A DNA stretch of 39,557 nucleotides from Purshia tridentata (Eukaryota > Streptophyta > Magnoliopsida > Rosales > Rosaceae). The position numbers were made by a program, and so were the translations under genes. The notes under the pieces were generated by a model that was not told where the DNA came from, did not search any database, and saw only the letters and a program-made list of their open reading frames with translations. Shown here one piece after another: positions 10,141 through 22,403 of this stretch. How positions within the stretch are numbered: the first letter of the stretch is position 1; the number at the start of each line of letters is the position of its first letter. The DNA is taken from the NCBI GenBank assembly GCA_003254885.1, contig QANT01008400.1, positions 1 to 39,557 on the forward strand, written 5' to 3'.

Positions 10141-10331
10141 TATAAGCTCTACGTGGTACTGATGACTTATGTAATTCATGATGTAATATTATAGTATAAA
10201 TAAAATTAAGATGTGTGTTCAATAAAATTTATGAAATTTTTTAATTAGGGAACAATTTTTACTTAATAGTATTTGTTTTCAGCACGCATTATATTTATGT
10301 TATATCATATGAAACCTACTATATAATTTGG

Positions 10332-10910
10332 TGACAAGACCATCTCCAGATTAGACCTTGGAACCCAGGTGATACTGTGGAATCCAATACTAAGGAAAAT
10401 TCTACTGAAAATTTGGCAAAACCTCCCTTGAAATTGGACTAACCGTACTTTTAAAACATATAGAAAGCACTTTAATCAACTAACAACCACCTCTACCACA
10501 ACCAAAGGGGTCTTCGACCCATAAATAATTCATTATCCATTCTCTTATTTACTCAACCTCAGAGCATTCTAAAATAAGTTTCACAGCAAGATATATAAAC
10601 AAATTGATGAAACATTGGTGCCCATAATACCAAAGAGCTGATGATGTGCTCCTTAAATGCCTCAACGTGGTGCAATCCGACTTCACTGAGTGGACAAAAA
10701 TAAAGTTAAAACTGTTTTTCCCTTTTAAATTCTTTTAAGTCAAGCTTTACTCGAAGACCTCATATCTCTTTTGGAATTCCCCCAGTTTTAAAGCCATTTT
10801 TCAAATCTAAATTGAAATCATCTCAAATATGTGAAATCCTCCCAATGCATAAGAAAAACTCATAAGTATGAAATATATAGGGAGCTTGAAAATGATGCAA
10901 TGTATCCTGC
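10332..10910 (-). mobile_element. Truncated family B LTR (copy B4)
   Basis: It starts at TGACAAGACC, the family B 3' end read on the complementary strand. It follows B1 through GGAATCCAATACTAAGGAAAA, TTGGACTAACC, CTCTACCACAACCAAAGGGGTC, the GGGTC-TTC-GACCC hairpin at 10508, and CACTGAGTGGACAAAAA, to GGGAGCTTGAAAATG at about 10895. There the match stops, before the minisatellite. It is more diverged than B1-B3, so probably older. Confidence 0.7.
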
Positions 10911-12232
10911 CCCTAAAAGAATAGAAAAATTAATAATGTGTGGGAGTTCTAAAATTATATAAATTTTAGAATAGAACTCCATCGAATATTATATGAAATA
11001 AAGGATAAATTAAATAAATTCTATCAAATTCCATGTAAGAGAAATTAAAGGTAGCACGCTCTGAATTTAATCTAATTGCTACCCTTCTACACTAATGTGG
11101 TTGAATAACAAACAAAATCATACAACTTTACCCTTTATGAGCAAGCACACAATGGTACTTCAAGAGTGTCATCCAACCCAGAATGTGGTCAGATCTAGGA
11201 CTTTCTCTGCTGTTAGCAACTGCATATAATATCATTATTCTGATGGGAGAAAAAAAACACATCATTTAATTATTAATATGTGTTTCCCCTAAATTTCACA
11301 GCCAGATTGTGTTGTGAACTCTAGCTGATACACTGGTAGTCCTTAAATATGATTGCGGTAGTGCCACTACACTGCCAGACGGCCGGTGTGCAGATAAATG
11401 TATTGTGAATGATTAATCCACTGATGTGTTCACGCCGTGAACTTTCTTCTTATCAAACAGATTGTGCAGCGAGAAAGAAACAAGTACCTCGCTTGGGCTC
11501 TTTCTAATTCCTTGATCTTCAAGGACTTTAAATACTCAACGAGATGATCACAGTGTGCTAAAAAGCAAATACGCGATGAATTGGTGCTTGAGTAATTGGG
11601 TGAAGGGAAAAACTATGAACTTTAATATAAAAGGTGTGAATCAATTGATTGTCACGAAATTGAGTAACAAAGGTTGTCCTAGCAACAAATCTCATCTAAA
11701 CGCCTAAACTTTTAGATTAAAGCAAATAACAAAAAAAAAAAATCAATACTAAAACAATTGAGTTCTAATAGAGCTACAAAGAGACTATGAAAATCCTAAA
11801 GAACTTGAAGAACTAATCGCAATAGTGCTTAAGAAAGATAAGAAATTTGCTGAGAAGCTTTTGTTGTATCAGTGATCGGGGATCCCTTTCCTTCTTGCCA
11901 ATGCTTCTTTAGATAGGGGTCAAACTCCTAGGTCTCCCAAGAAGTCATAATCCTACCGGAATCCAAACTCTTGGCTTGCTTAACCTTGAAACTGCCATAT
12001 ATGCATCTAAATCCCATCAGAATTCTTGCCTTGTTGGGATTCCTTCCTTCTCTTAAACTTATGCTGCATCCTCCTATTTGGTCCCTGCTTTCTTGCCGTG
12101 GGCCTACTGAACTAGGCTTGGACCCTTGTTCTTGCTTTCCTTTCTCTTATTGCTTCAGGTTGGGCTAGCCTGTGGTCATTATTGGGCTTGGCTGTGTGTC
12201 TCGGCCAAATCCAAATTAGGGTGTAAACATAT
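10911..12232. other. Unassigned AT-rich stretch
   Basis: No coding region, RNA gene or repeat boundary could be supported. Short open frames exist (for example 11971-12168) but they lack any recognisable family signal. Confidence 0.4.
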
Positions 12233-12252
12233 CCCCCCCCCCCCCCCCCCCC
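12233..12252 (+). repeat. Poly-C run of 20
   Basis: An uninterrupted run of 20 C. It lies about 690 bp upstream of the PMD pseudogene start. Its length is likely to vary between reads and individuals. Confidence 0.95.
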
Positions 12253-12767
12253 AATTTCCTAGAGTCACGGCCAAGTGTTGCCATGTGGTTTAGGAAATGT
12301 AGCTTTTTAATTTTTTTCAATCTTTTACTTTCTTGACGAGAACTATGGTTTGCTCACCCTGTAGCTTCGTTTGGTTGGTCTTGGCACAGCGTTGGATGTC
12401 TTAACACTTGGAAAATTTTGGTTTGCTCCATGGGAGCACTGGTCGCGAAAAGTTGCCATGGTTTGATGCTTGGCATTGGTTGTGCTTGACGCTTCGTATG
12501 GCCGTGATCAAGATCTTCTTAAACTACCATATCTCTGCATTTATGAGGGGTTGTCACAATCATGCTCACGTGTGTGTAAATGGCACAGTCATGTGTGATC
12601 CTAGGTGAAAACTTTTCACATTCAAGCGTGGTAGCCCCTATCTCTGCTCGATCTTCGCGTTTCATCATTGCTATGATTTCAAAACTATTCAAATCACCTT
12701 TTGAATCCTTCAAATTTGCCACCAACCCATACCCATACGCGCGCCTACACTTGCCCAACCTCGTGCC

Positions 12768-12774
12768 TATAAAG
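12768..12774 (+). promoter_or_regulatory. Candidate TATA box of the PMD pseudogene
   Basis: TATAAAG in a C/T-rich plant-style core promoter, about 150 bp upstream of the ATG at 12921. This is motif and spacing evidence only. Confidence 0.35.
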
Positions 12775-12920
12775 CTGAAATCTCATCTGCTTCTTCATTT
12801 CATGCTTTCAGAACTCTCAAATCTTTTCTTGCGACTCCTATTTTTGGTTCTTTGCATACTCCTAACTTTCAACCTTTTAAGCAATTCTTCTCAAAATCTT
12901 CAAACCCTTTTCTTGTGCCA

Positions 12921-13629
12921 ATGGCATCTTTTTCTGCTACTGGTTCTTCTTCTCCCTCTACTGCTGCTACTAATTCTGTCACCGTAGCCATTGGAGCTGG
13001 GATTCCTATTACGATGCCCATGACTCGTGCCATCCTAATGGTGGAGACCACTAAGTTGAGGCTTCCGATCTTTGAGGGTGGCCCACAAATACCTGCCCCG
13101 AGCGCTGCTAGCTCTGCTGCTAAATCTGCTCTGAATCCACTAATGGTGGGCTCAGTTGTTGTTCTGGAGGATATGCCCAAATCTTTCCGGAAGACGATTG
13201 CGGTGAGGTCTGAGAAGTTTGACAAAGCTCTCTCTCGTGCCGTGCAAGAACTTCTTGAAAATGAGGCCTTGAATGTGTTTTTGGGCCCTGTTTAATATTA
13301 ACGAACTAACGCTGTGCGTGATGTTCTCACCAAGCACTAGTCGAATGACTCTTGTTACTTCAAGTACGCCGATTGGTCGGTGCGGAATGCATCACGCCCA
13401 CAAACCTAGTGGTCCACTGTCAAGCCTGAATGGCATAAATGGGTTAAGAGGGTGCAGGCCACCCACGGCTCCCTGTGGGATACTTTGGGGATCAAGGACC
13501 TGATCCTGATGTGCACTGAGGAGGTGCTAGTTGATCATGCCCTTCTCTCAGGAGCACTCTGTTTCTGGTCCTCAGCGACCAACACATTGAATTTCCAATT
13601 TGGTCAGATGACCCCAACGCTGCTCAATA
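12921..13629 (+). pseudogene. Plant mobile domain (PMD, MAIN-like) protein, 5' part
   Basis: A frame from ATG at 12921 gives an Ala/Ser-rich N-terminus. In the same frame the segment 13400-13629 matches the start of the plant mobile domain (aminotransferase-like, PF10536). Visible signals are W-H-K-WVKRV, ATHGSLWDTLGI, ALCFWSSATNT and FQFGQMTPTLLN. Between them are in-frame stops TAA (13293), TAA (13299), TAG near 13338 and TAG near 13410, so this copy cannot make the full protein. The reading frame breaks at 13629 where the LTR A2 is inserted and resumes at about 24903, where the next residues (MAVIFSLRPNG) follow naturally. PMD proteins include MAIN/MAIL1, linked to silencing and genome stability, but many PMD genes are carried by transposons. 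I cannot tell which class this one was. Confidence 0.75.
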
Positions 13630-13844
13630 TGTAAAACCCAGTACTTTTCCAAGTTTGTTTTGAAAAGCTTTTAAAGACTTTTGGAGGTTTTCAATTTTAA
13701 AGTTAATTTTAAACTTGAGCAAAAGTTGACTTTTTGTTCGGGGTTAGTTGGAAAGGTCTCGTTCTCACGAGTTCGTAGACACGAAGTATGCATCAAATGG
13801 AGCTACGGTTTGGAAGTTACGGATGTGTGAAAGGAGGGGCAAAT

Positions 13845-16763
13845 TGTAACACCCCGTACCTTTCAAAGTGGTTTTGAAAAGCTTTTTAAAGATTTTTGAG
13901 GTTTTATTTGAAAAGTAAAACGTTTTGGGCGTTTTTCAAATTTTAAAGTTTGACTTTTAAACTTGGGGCAAAAGTTGACTTTTAGTTTGGGAGGACTTTT
14001 CGCGTTGACCTTGGGTTCGTTGAAAAGTTCTCGTCCTCACGAGTTCGTAGACACGTAGCACGCGTCAAATGGAGCTACGGTTTGGAAGTTACGGATGTGT
14101 GAAGAGAGGGGCAAGTTTGTAATTTTGGAAAAGTTGGATTTTAAAAGGGGCACAGAAACCCAGAAATCACAGTTTTCTCTCTCCTCTCTCCCGAAGCTTC
14201 CCTCCCTCTCACGAGCCCCTCACCCAGCCGCGCCTTTCCCCGGCGCGTGGGGGCTTGTCCTGCGGCGGCTGGAGCCGATCTTCGGCTCGCCATGCTCGCC
14301 TCTCTTCCCTCTTCCTCCCGGTGCTGGCGGCTTCTCGTGAAATAGCCCGAAAAGAGAAGAATCGCGCGTGCACAGTCGGAGTCACGGCGGCGATCTCGGC
14401 GATTATGGGGACGACACGACCTCCCACCTGCCCAGATCTCTTCCTCTCGTCGAGCCCAGCATGTTGGTGGGTTCGATTGACCCGTGGGACCGCCGTGGGC
14501 GGCGGATCGAAGCTAAGGAGGCCGGCGGCTTTCCGGCCAGTTTTCTTCCTTTTCCGGCCACTTTTGGCCGTGGACCCAGGTTTGAGAATCGATCCCCTCG
14601 ATCTCCTCTACGTGCCTGTGTAGTTCGTTTTAGCTAAACGTGACTTTTGGTTTTGGCAGTTGACCGCCGTTGACCACCGCGGGTCCCACCGCGTGTGGTG
14701 GTTCCAGCGACCCAGTTTCTGTGTTTGGCCTCGGGCCAACCACCTGAGCTTGTGGGTGAGTTTGGGTGAGCTTCTTGACCTTCCGTGTGCTTTTCGAGGG
14801 TCGGGCAGCCACCGTGCGTGGTGGTTCCCGCCCGTTTCTGTGTTTTGGTTCTTGGTTGTGAAACTTGCTTGTTTTGGTTGGCTGTCTGGTCTTAAAAGGT
14901 TCTCGGCACGGGAATTTGTATTTTCGATGCCGTTATGCTGCCGGATTTTAGAATCCGAGCAAAGGAGCCACGAAGGGTAATTTAGTTTTTCGCGTGGTCA
15001 CAGTGAGTGAACTTAAGATCCTTTAATTCTCAGTTAATTAGTTACTTGGTTTCTTTGAGTGCCTGTTTGAGTTGGTTGCTGGTTACTAGTTAAGAGGGGT
15101 ATGGAATTAGGATTGGAAATCCCAACAGTTTAAAGGGTATTTTGGGAAATCGAGGATTAGTTGGATTTTTAAGTAAGGATCGGTGGTTGGTTGAGGATTA
15201 CTGAGTCCAGGTGGAGACTTTTGATTAGGATTGGGATTTCCGGGGTTTAAGATTATTGCTTTTAAAGGTAATTTAGTGTGGATGTTGGTTTTGGAAACTG
15301 ATTTTGAGAATTCAGTTTATTCTTGGATAAAATTAAAGATTTGATTTTACTTATCAGTTTTTGGTAACGTTTGGTTCTTTAAGCAATGATTTAATTTTAA
15401 GTTTGATCTTTGGTTAACTTTCTCGTGATATCAAAAGGTTTTGGAACTTGGATTTTGGTGTTTTGAACTGAAAATATTTCTTTTCGAATTGGTACGGTTT
15501 TCGGAGCACCCAATTGGTACTCGTTCAGCATCTCAGATTATATAGGTCTTTGGGACCCATCACGGCACACACATAGGCTTTGGGCCATGTGTCGGGATGC
15601 CTTGCCCTTTGGGGGCGGGCCTGCGTGCACGTACGGCAGTTGTTGGCCCTGCATGTGTATGACAGACTCCGGCTCTGCACATGTACGGCAGGATTATTGG
15701 CCCTGCAAGCGTACGGCAGGTTGTAAGCCCTGCGCATGTACGGCAGGTTAGCTGGATGTGGATTGGGTGATGGTTTTATTTATCTTATCAGTTATAGTTT
15801 GTTTTTGATTATAAAACTTCAATTCTTGTTTTATAATTTGGGACTTTGATTAGAATTATTGATTTATAAGAGTTTTTAAAGCGGATTTGAAATCGGTAAT
15901 TATTTTCTCTTTCGTGGATTTTTATGAAATGTTTTAAAGCTAGGGGAATCTCAAAGGGGTGACAGTGAGGTGTTGAGAAACTTTGAATTTAAAGGTTTAG
16001 GCGAGAATTGATTACNGGTTATTTGAGATCAAGGGTTTAAATGAGGGTTGATTCTAAGTATTTGAAAAAGTTAGTTGATTTCTAAATTTGAGCTTAAGGT
16101 GTAACTTGAGGAATCTATTTGAGGATAGTGGAATGATTAATTGAGGTTTAAGTTGGTTCTGAATGGATATCGAGGATTCTAAGATTATTGGAGAAACTAG
16201 TGGGATTCTAAGTCAGGACGTTGTGTTATAATTTGAAGTGATTTCCAGTTTAGGGGATCAATTGAGGATAACTGAGGTATTACAGATTGAGACAGTGAAT
16301 TGGATTGGTTAGAGGTTTGGTGATCAGGTTAAGGATTATGATTTCTGTTTTGTGAACTGAGTACGATTCGAGGCTTAAGATGGTTCATGACTGATTATTT
16401 TATTTGAGTTTAATTTGAGGTTTTCAGTTAGATTTCACTCACACGAGCTCTAGTAAGCTTACCAGGTTTGTGTTTAAACCCGGTGCACCTGTGGTTGGGT
16501 GCAGGGTTCGATTTTGCAGGTTGAGTAGGCTGAGGAGGTAGTGGAGAGAAGACGAGGTAGTGGGACCAGCAGTGCTTCAGAAACTTATTTTACACCTTAC
16601 TTTTGTGTAAAGGTTTTACAGCTTGTTTTTATAAACCTGTTTTTGTAACTTACAGTGGTTTCAATAAATTATTTTATATTCATGGCTCACAGTTTCAAGA
16701 AAAAGGGGCCCACAGTTGCAGGAAATAGTTTTTAGTCACGTGCCCGAGGGTCGGGGTGTGACA
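13845..16763 (+). mobile_element. Solo LTR, family A (copy A1), 2.92 kb
   Basis: It starts TGTAACACCCCGTACC and ends GGGTCGGGGTGTGACA, flanked by perfect CAAAT duplications (13840-13844 and 16764-16768). The outer ends are imperfectly inverted (TGTAACACCCCGTACC against TGTCACACCCCGACCC). From 5' to 3' it has an ACGAGTTCGTAGACACG block near 14040, a CT-rich leader near 14170, a G/C-rich segment with an open frame (14368-14637), TTTTAGAATCCGAGC near 14945, the hairpin and minisatellite block (15540-15750), and the hairpin trio (16445-16503). No primer site or pol is present. One N lies at 16016. It is inserted 215 bp into A2. Confidence 0.9.
15540..15750 (+). repeat. Hairpin plus 27-bp minisatellite block in A1
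   Basis: GGTC/GACC hairpin at 15545-15557, then CGGCACAC with its partner GGCCATGTGTCG, then four to five 27-28-bp units with CCCTGC, GTACGGCAGG. This is the same block as in B1-B3, in the same orientation relative to the LTR. Confidence 0.85.
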
Positions 16764-19700
16764 CAAATTTATAATTTTGACAAGTTAGTTTTTAAAAAGG
16801 TAAAAACCCAGTTTTCTCTCACTTTCTCTCTCCTCTCTCCCGCAGTCTCTCTCACTCTCACGACCCTATCTTTCAGCCACGCCTTCCATGGGCGCATGAA
16901 GGGCGCATCCGGCGGCAGGTTGGCTTGGTTTTCGGCTTCCTAAGCTCGCATCTCCCTCCTCTTCCTTCCCTTGGTCACCGTTCAACCCAAAACAGCCCAG
17001 AACGAAAAACCCAGTTCACACTTAGTGGGTGGTCTGTGGTGATCTCAGTGTTTCTGGCAACTTCAAGGCCCAGCACCTGCTCAGACTTCTTCTCCTCGTT
17101 GAACCCAGCTTATTGGTGAGTTCGATTAAGCTGTTGGACCGTCGTGGGCTGCGGATCAAATGTGGGAAGGCCGACGGTTTCTCCGGCCGATTTCACCCTT
17201 TTTCGGTGACTTTTGGTCGTCGACCCAGGTTTGAGTTTTGGTCCTCTCAACCCATTCTACGTGCCAGTGTAGTCCGTTTTTGCTGAACGTGAGTTTTATT
17301 TCCTGGTAGGTTGACCACCGTTGACCATCGCAGGTCTCGTCGTGTGTGGTGGTGCCAGCGACTCGCTTTCCTGGTTTTTGGCCTCAGGACAATCACCTGA
17401 ACCTGTGAGTGAGTTTCTCTCACTTCTTGTGTGTTTTTTGGGGTCAGGTAGCCACCGTGTGTGGTGTTTCCCGCCCGTTTCAGCCGTTTAGCAGTCTTTT
17501 GTGAACCCTGTTGTAACTGTGCTTGGTTTGGTTGACCTGTCAGGTCTGAACAGGTACCTTGGCTCGAGAATTGTATTTTCGATGCCGTTGTGCTGCTGGA
17601 TTTTAGAATCCGAGCAATGAAGCCATGAAGGGCAGTTTGGTCTTTTCGCATGGTACACTGTGAGTGAAATTAAGTTCAGTTACTTGTCTGTTTGGTTTGC
17701 TTGTGTTCTTGATGGTTAGTTAAGTGGGTACGGATTAGGATTAGAATTTCCGAGGGTTTAAAGTTTATTGAAATTGGTTTTGAGAACTGAATTTTTCTTG
17801 ATTGAGTTTGAAAGGTTGATTCTACTCATCAGTTTTGGTAACTTTTGGTTCTTTGAAAGAGGATTTAATTTATAAGTTTCGAGTTTTGGGTATTAATTTT
17901 CTTGTTTAATCTAAAAAGATTTTGAATTTGATTTTTGTGGTTTAAAGTGAAAATTATTTTGGATTGGTAATGTCTTCCAAGCACCTAATTGGTATTCGTT
18001 CAGTATATCAGTTCTGATAGGTCTTTGGGCTTTGGTGACAGGACCGACCCCGAATTCCCCCTTGGAACTCGAAGTGATTCTGCGGGAATCCAATATCAAG
18101 GAAAATCCTATCGAAAATTTGGCAGAACCTCCCTTAAAATTGGACTAACCCTTTTTAAATGAAACCTGCAAAGAACACTTCTAAAACACAGCACCTCTAC
18201 CACAACCAAGGGGTCTCTGACCCAAACATGATTAAAACCAACTGATTCATTGTCCAACAAGATTATCAAAGTTGCGCTACAAGACTAATCCAAAGAAATA
18301 AATTACAAGATAACTAAGTGCCTACAAGTTACAAAGTTTAACTAGTCGCCTCGACGTCTTGGCTCGACCATTCCACCGCTACAATCTGGGGGGAAAATTT
18401 AAAACAACCATAAAAGGAAAACTAGTGAGATAACTCAGTGAGTGGACGAAAGTAACTAGTATTTAAACTTAACTTATAAGGAAAAATCCATTTATTACAG
18501 CAAACTAAAGAAATAACTGAGCACTAAGACCTCACGTCTTTCTTTAAAATCCCCTAGTTTTAAAGCATTTCCATAAAATTCCACTGAAAACTCTAAGCAA
18601 AAATCTGCATCTGAAATCCATTCTAAAAACTTTGATAAATCGATAAAACTGGTCAAGCTCCCAAAATACCAAATAAGAACTGAAATTTATATACTCAAGA
18701 ATTATCTTTATAAGATGATATGAAAAGAATGCTCTCACCCAATCCAATATCCAGTAATCCTGCCGTACATGCGCATGGCCCACGACCTGCAGTACGCATG
18801 CAGGGCCAATAATCCTGCGTACATGTGTAGGGCCCATAACCTACCATACGCATGCAGGGCCAATAATCCTGCCGTACATATGCAGAGCCGGAGTCTGTCA
18901 TACACATGTAGGGCCACTGAATCTGCCGTACGTGCACGCAGGGTCACCCCAAATGGGCAAGGCATCCCAGCACACGGCCCAAAGCCTATGTGCGTGCCGT
19001 GATGGGTCCCAAAGACCTATTTGAACTGGATACCAACAGGGTGCTTTGAAACTATAAATTTCAGAAATTCTTGCCCAAGATATAAAATACTTACATTTCT
19101 CAAAAACCATGACTAATAAATCCTTGGCACTAAAATCCATTGAAATCCAATATTTTCTCAAACTCAAGCATGAAAAACATTTTGAATTTCTTTCTGTCTT
19201 ACCAAAGCATGAAATCCAGTATAACAAATTCCGAACCTAACGTCGCCAAACTTATATAAGAAATCTGTAAACTAAAGTTGCGAACCAAATAATATTTCTA
19301 ATTTAAATAAATCAGAGCTCAAATAAACTCAAACTAAAAATATGAATTAAGTCATAAAATCCATAAACAATTTATAAACAAAGTCCACTCACAGAGATAG
19401 CCTAGCTTTGGTCTCCGATGGGATCGTCCCTAGACTCGGGAGTGTCGCCTAAAATAAGAATGATTTTCATTAGACTAATATTCAGAATAATCACAGAAAA
19501 ACTAGAGTGTGTGACCTCTAGGCCTTTCGCTCCATAATCATAAATTCAAACTATAACCCAACTTATCTTCCTTGTCAACTCAAAATCCAATGCCACTAGC
19601 CGTTAAACTCCTCCAAATAACCTTCATTACTACACAACTTGACCGAGGGTCGTTCAAGCGTCATTTTAAAATCCAACAAACGTCCAATTCTACCCCAAAA

Positions 19701-21479
19701 TCACCATTCCTCCAATTTCTTCAAACTAACCATTCTAAACACCAATTAACGGTTCCTAAGGGTGAAAATCATTAACAATTGTGATTAAATCTATAACACC
19801 CCGTACCTTCCAAAGTGGTTTTGAAAAGCTTTTTAAAGGTTTTCGAGATTTTAATTTGAAAGGTAAAACGTTTTGGGCGTTTTTCAAATTTTAAAGTTTG
19901 ACTTTTAAAACTTGCGGCAAAAGTTGACTTTTTGTTCAGGAGGACTTTTTGCATTGACTTTGGGTTCGTTGGAAAGGTCTCGTCCTCACAAGTTCGTAGA
20001 CACGTAGATGCATTAAACGGAGCTACGGTTTGGAAGTTACGGACGTGTGAAGAGAGGGGCAAGTTTGTAATTTAGAAAAGTTGCTTTTTAAAAGCCCAAA
20101 ACCCCAAAAGCACCTCAGTTTCTCTCTCCTCTCTCCCGATGCTTCTCTCCCTCTCGCAACTCTCTCTCCCAGCCGTGCCTTTCGCCGGCGCCTGGGGGTT
20201 CGTCTGGCGGCGGCTGAGGTCGGGCTCTGGCTTGCCGAGCTCGCCTCCTCCCCCTCTTCCTCCCTTTGGCCGCTGTTCAACCTAGAACAGCCAGAACTCG
20301 AGCTTCCTTTCGCGCACCGTGGGTGATCCGCAGCGATCGTGGCGGTTCCGGCGACGACGCGACCTCCCACCTGCCCAGATCTCTTCCTCTTGTCGAGCCC
20401 AGCGTGTTGGTGGGTTCGATTGAACCGTTGGACCACCATGGGCGGCGGATCGAAGCTAGGGAGGCCGGCGGCTTTCCAGCCAGTTTTCCTCCTTTTCTAG
20501 CCACTTTTGAGTTTCGACTCAGGTTTGAGAATTGATCCTCTCAACCTTCTCTACCTGACTGTGTCGTCCGTTTTTGACGGATGTGAATTTGGTTTCTGAC
20601 AGGTTGACCACCCTTTGACCACCGCGGGTGCCGCCGCGTGTGGTGGTTCCAGCAACTCCTTTTCAGTGTTTTTGGCCTCGGGCCAACCACCCGAGCCTGT
20701 GGCTGAGTTCTCTAAACCTTTCAAGTGTTTTCCGAGGGTCGGGCAGCCACCGTGCGTGGTGGTTCCTGCCCGTTTCTGTGATTTGTTGCTTGTTGGTTGT
20801 GAACTTTGTTGGCTGTCTGGTCTTAACAGGTACGATTGGCACGGGAGTTTATATTCCCGATGCTGTTATGCTGCCGGATTTTAGAATCCGAGCGAAGAAG
20901 CCACAAAGGGCAGTTTAGTCTTTTCGCGTGGTCACGGTGAGTGAACCTAAGATCATTTAATTCTCAGTTTAGTTAGTTACTTGGCTGCTTTGAGTGCTTG
21001 TTTGATTGGTTGCTGGTTACTAGTTAAGAGGGGTATGGAATTAGGATTGGAAATCCCAACAGTTTAAAGGTTATTTTGGGAAATCGAGGATTAGTTGGAT
21101 TTTAAGTAAGGATCAGTGTTATGGTTGAGGATTAATGAGTCCAGTTGGAGACTTTTGGTTAGAATTGGGATTCTCGGGGTTTAAGGTTATTGCTTTTTAA
21201 GGTGATTTAGTGTGGATGTTGGTTTTGGGAACTGATTTTGAGAATTCAGTTTATTATTGGATAAAGTTAAAGATTTGATCTTACTTATCAGTTTTTGGTA
21301 ACGTTGGTTCTTTAAGAAAGGATTTATTTAATTTTAAGTTCGAGTTTTGATTTATTTTCTCATCATATCAAAAAGGTTTTGAACCTGGTTTTCGATGATT
21401 AAAATGGAAATATTCTTTTCGGATTGGTATTGTTTTCAGAACACCCAATTGGTACTCGTTCAGCTTCTCCGATTGCATA

Positions 21480-21740
21480 AGGTCTTTGGGACCCATCACG
21501 GCACACACATAGGCTTTGGGCCGTGTGTCGGGATGCCTTGCCCTTTGGGGGTGGCCTTGCGTGCACGTACGGCAGTTGTTGGCCCTGCATGTGTATGACA
21601 GACTCCGGCTCTGCACATGTACGGCAGGATTATTGGCCCTGCATGAGTATGGCAGGTTGTGAGCCCTGCGCATGTACGGCAGATGATTGGCCCTGCATGT
21701 GTATGGCAGGTTATGGGCCCTGCGCATGTACGGCAGGTTA
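21480..21740 (+). repeat. Hairpin plus 27-bp minisatellite block in A3
   Basis: GGTC/GACC hairpin at about 21481-21493 and CGGCACAC with GGCCGTGTGTCG partner. These are followed by about six 27-28-bp units built from CCCTGC, ATGTGTATGRCAG and GTACGGCAG. One or two units longer than in A1, so copy number differs among LTRs. Confidence 0.85.
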
Positions 21741-22345
21741 GCTGGATGTGGATTGGGTGATGGTTTTACTTATCTTGTCAGTTTACAGTTTGTTTTTGAT
21801 TATTGAATTTCAGTTCTTGTTTTATAATTTGGGAATTTGATCAGATTTATTGATATCTAATAGTTTTTAAAGCGGATTTGAAATCGGTAATTATTTTCTC
21901 TTTTGTGAAATTTATGAAATGCTTTAAAGCTGGGAATCTCAAAGCGTGACAGTGAGGTGTTGAGAATTGTTGAATTTAAAGGATTAGGCGAGAATCGGTT
22001 ACCGTGGTTTGAGTAATAGAGGTTATTTGAGATCAAGGGTTTAAATGAGGGTTGATTCTAAGTTATTGGGAAAGTTAGTTGGTTTCTAAGTTTGAGCTTA
22101 AGGTGTAACTTAAGGAATCTATTTGAGGATAGTGGAAGGTTCAGTTGAGGTTGAAAAGCTGTGAAGTTAGGAATTTTTTATCTTTGGTGCTAAGGGTTTA
22201 ATTCTGTTATTTGAGGATATATGAGTATTATGGGCTTTAGTAGATTTGATTGGTTTAGAGGATTTGGTGATCTGGTTGAGGATTGTGATTTGATTATTTT
22301 ACTGATTTATTAATTTGAGATTTCCGGTTAGTTTTCACTCATACG

Positions 22346-22403
22346 AGCTCTAGTGAGCTTACCGGGTTTGTGTGTAAACCCGGTGCACCTGTGGTTGGGT
22401 GCA
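22346..22403 (+). repeat. Triple hairpin module of family A in A3
   Basis: Stem 1 is AGCTC (22346-22350) with GAGCT (22355-22359). Stem 2 is ACCGGGTTT (22361-22369) with AAACCCGGT (22376-22384). Stem 3 is TGCACC (22384-22389) with GGTGCA (22398-22403). Stems are adjacent with no free sequence between them. Confidence 0.9.

Noticed and set aside
13845..16763. A units as complete DNA transposons with short inverted ends
   Set aside because: TG...CA ends and 5-bp duplications fit LTRs better, and the inverted match at the ends is short and imperfect, as in many LTRs.
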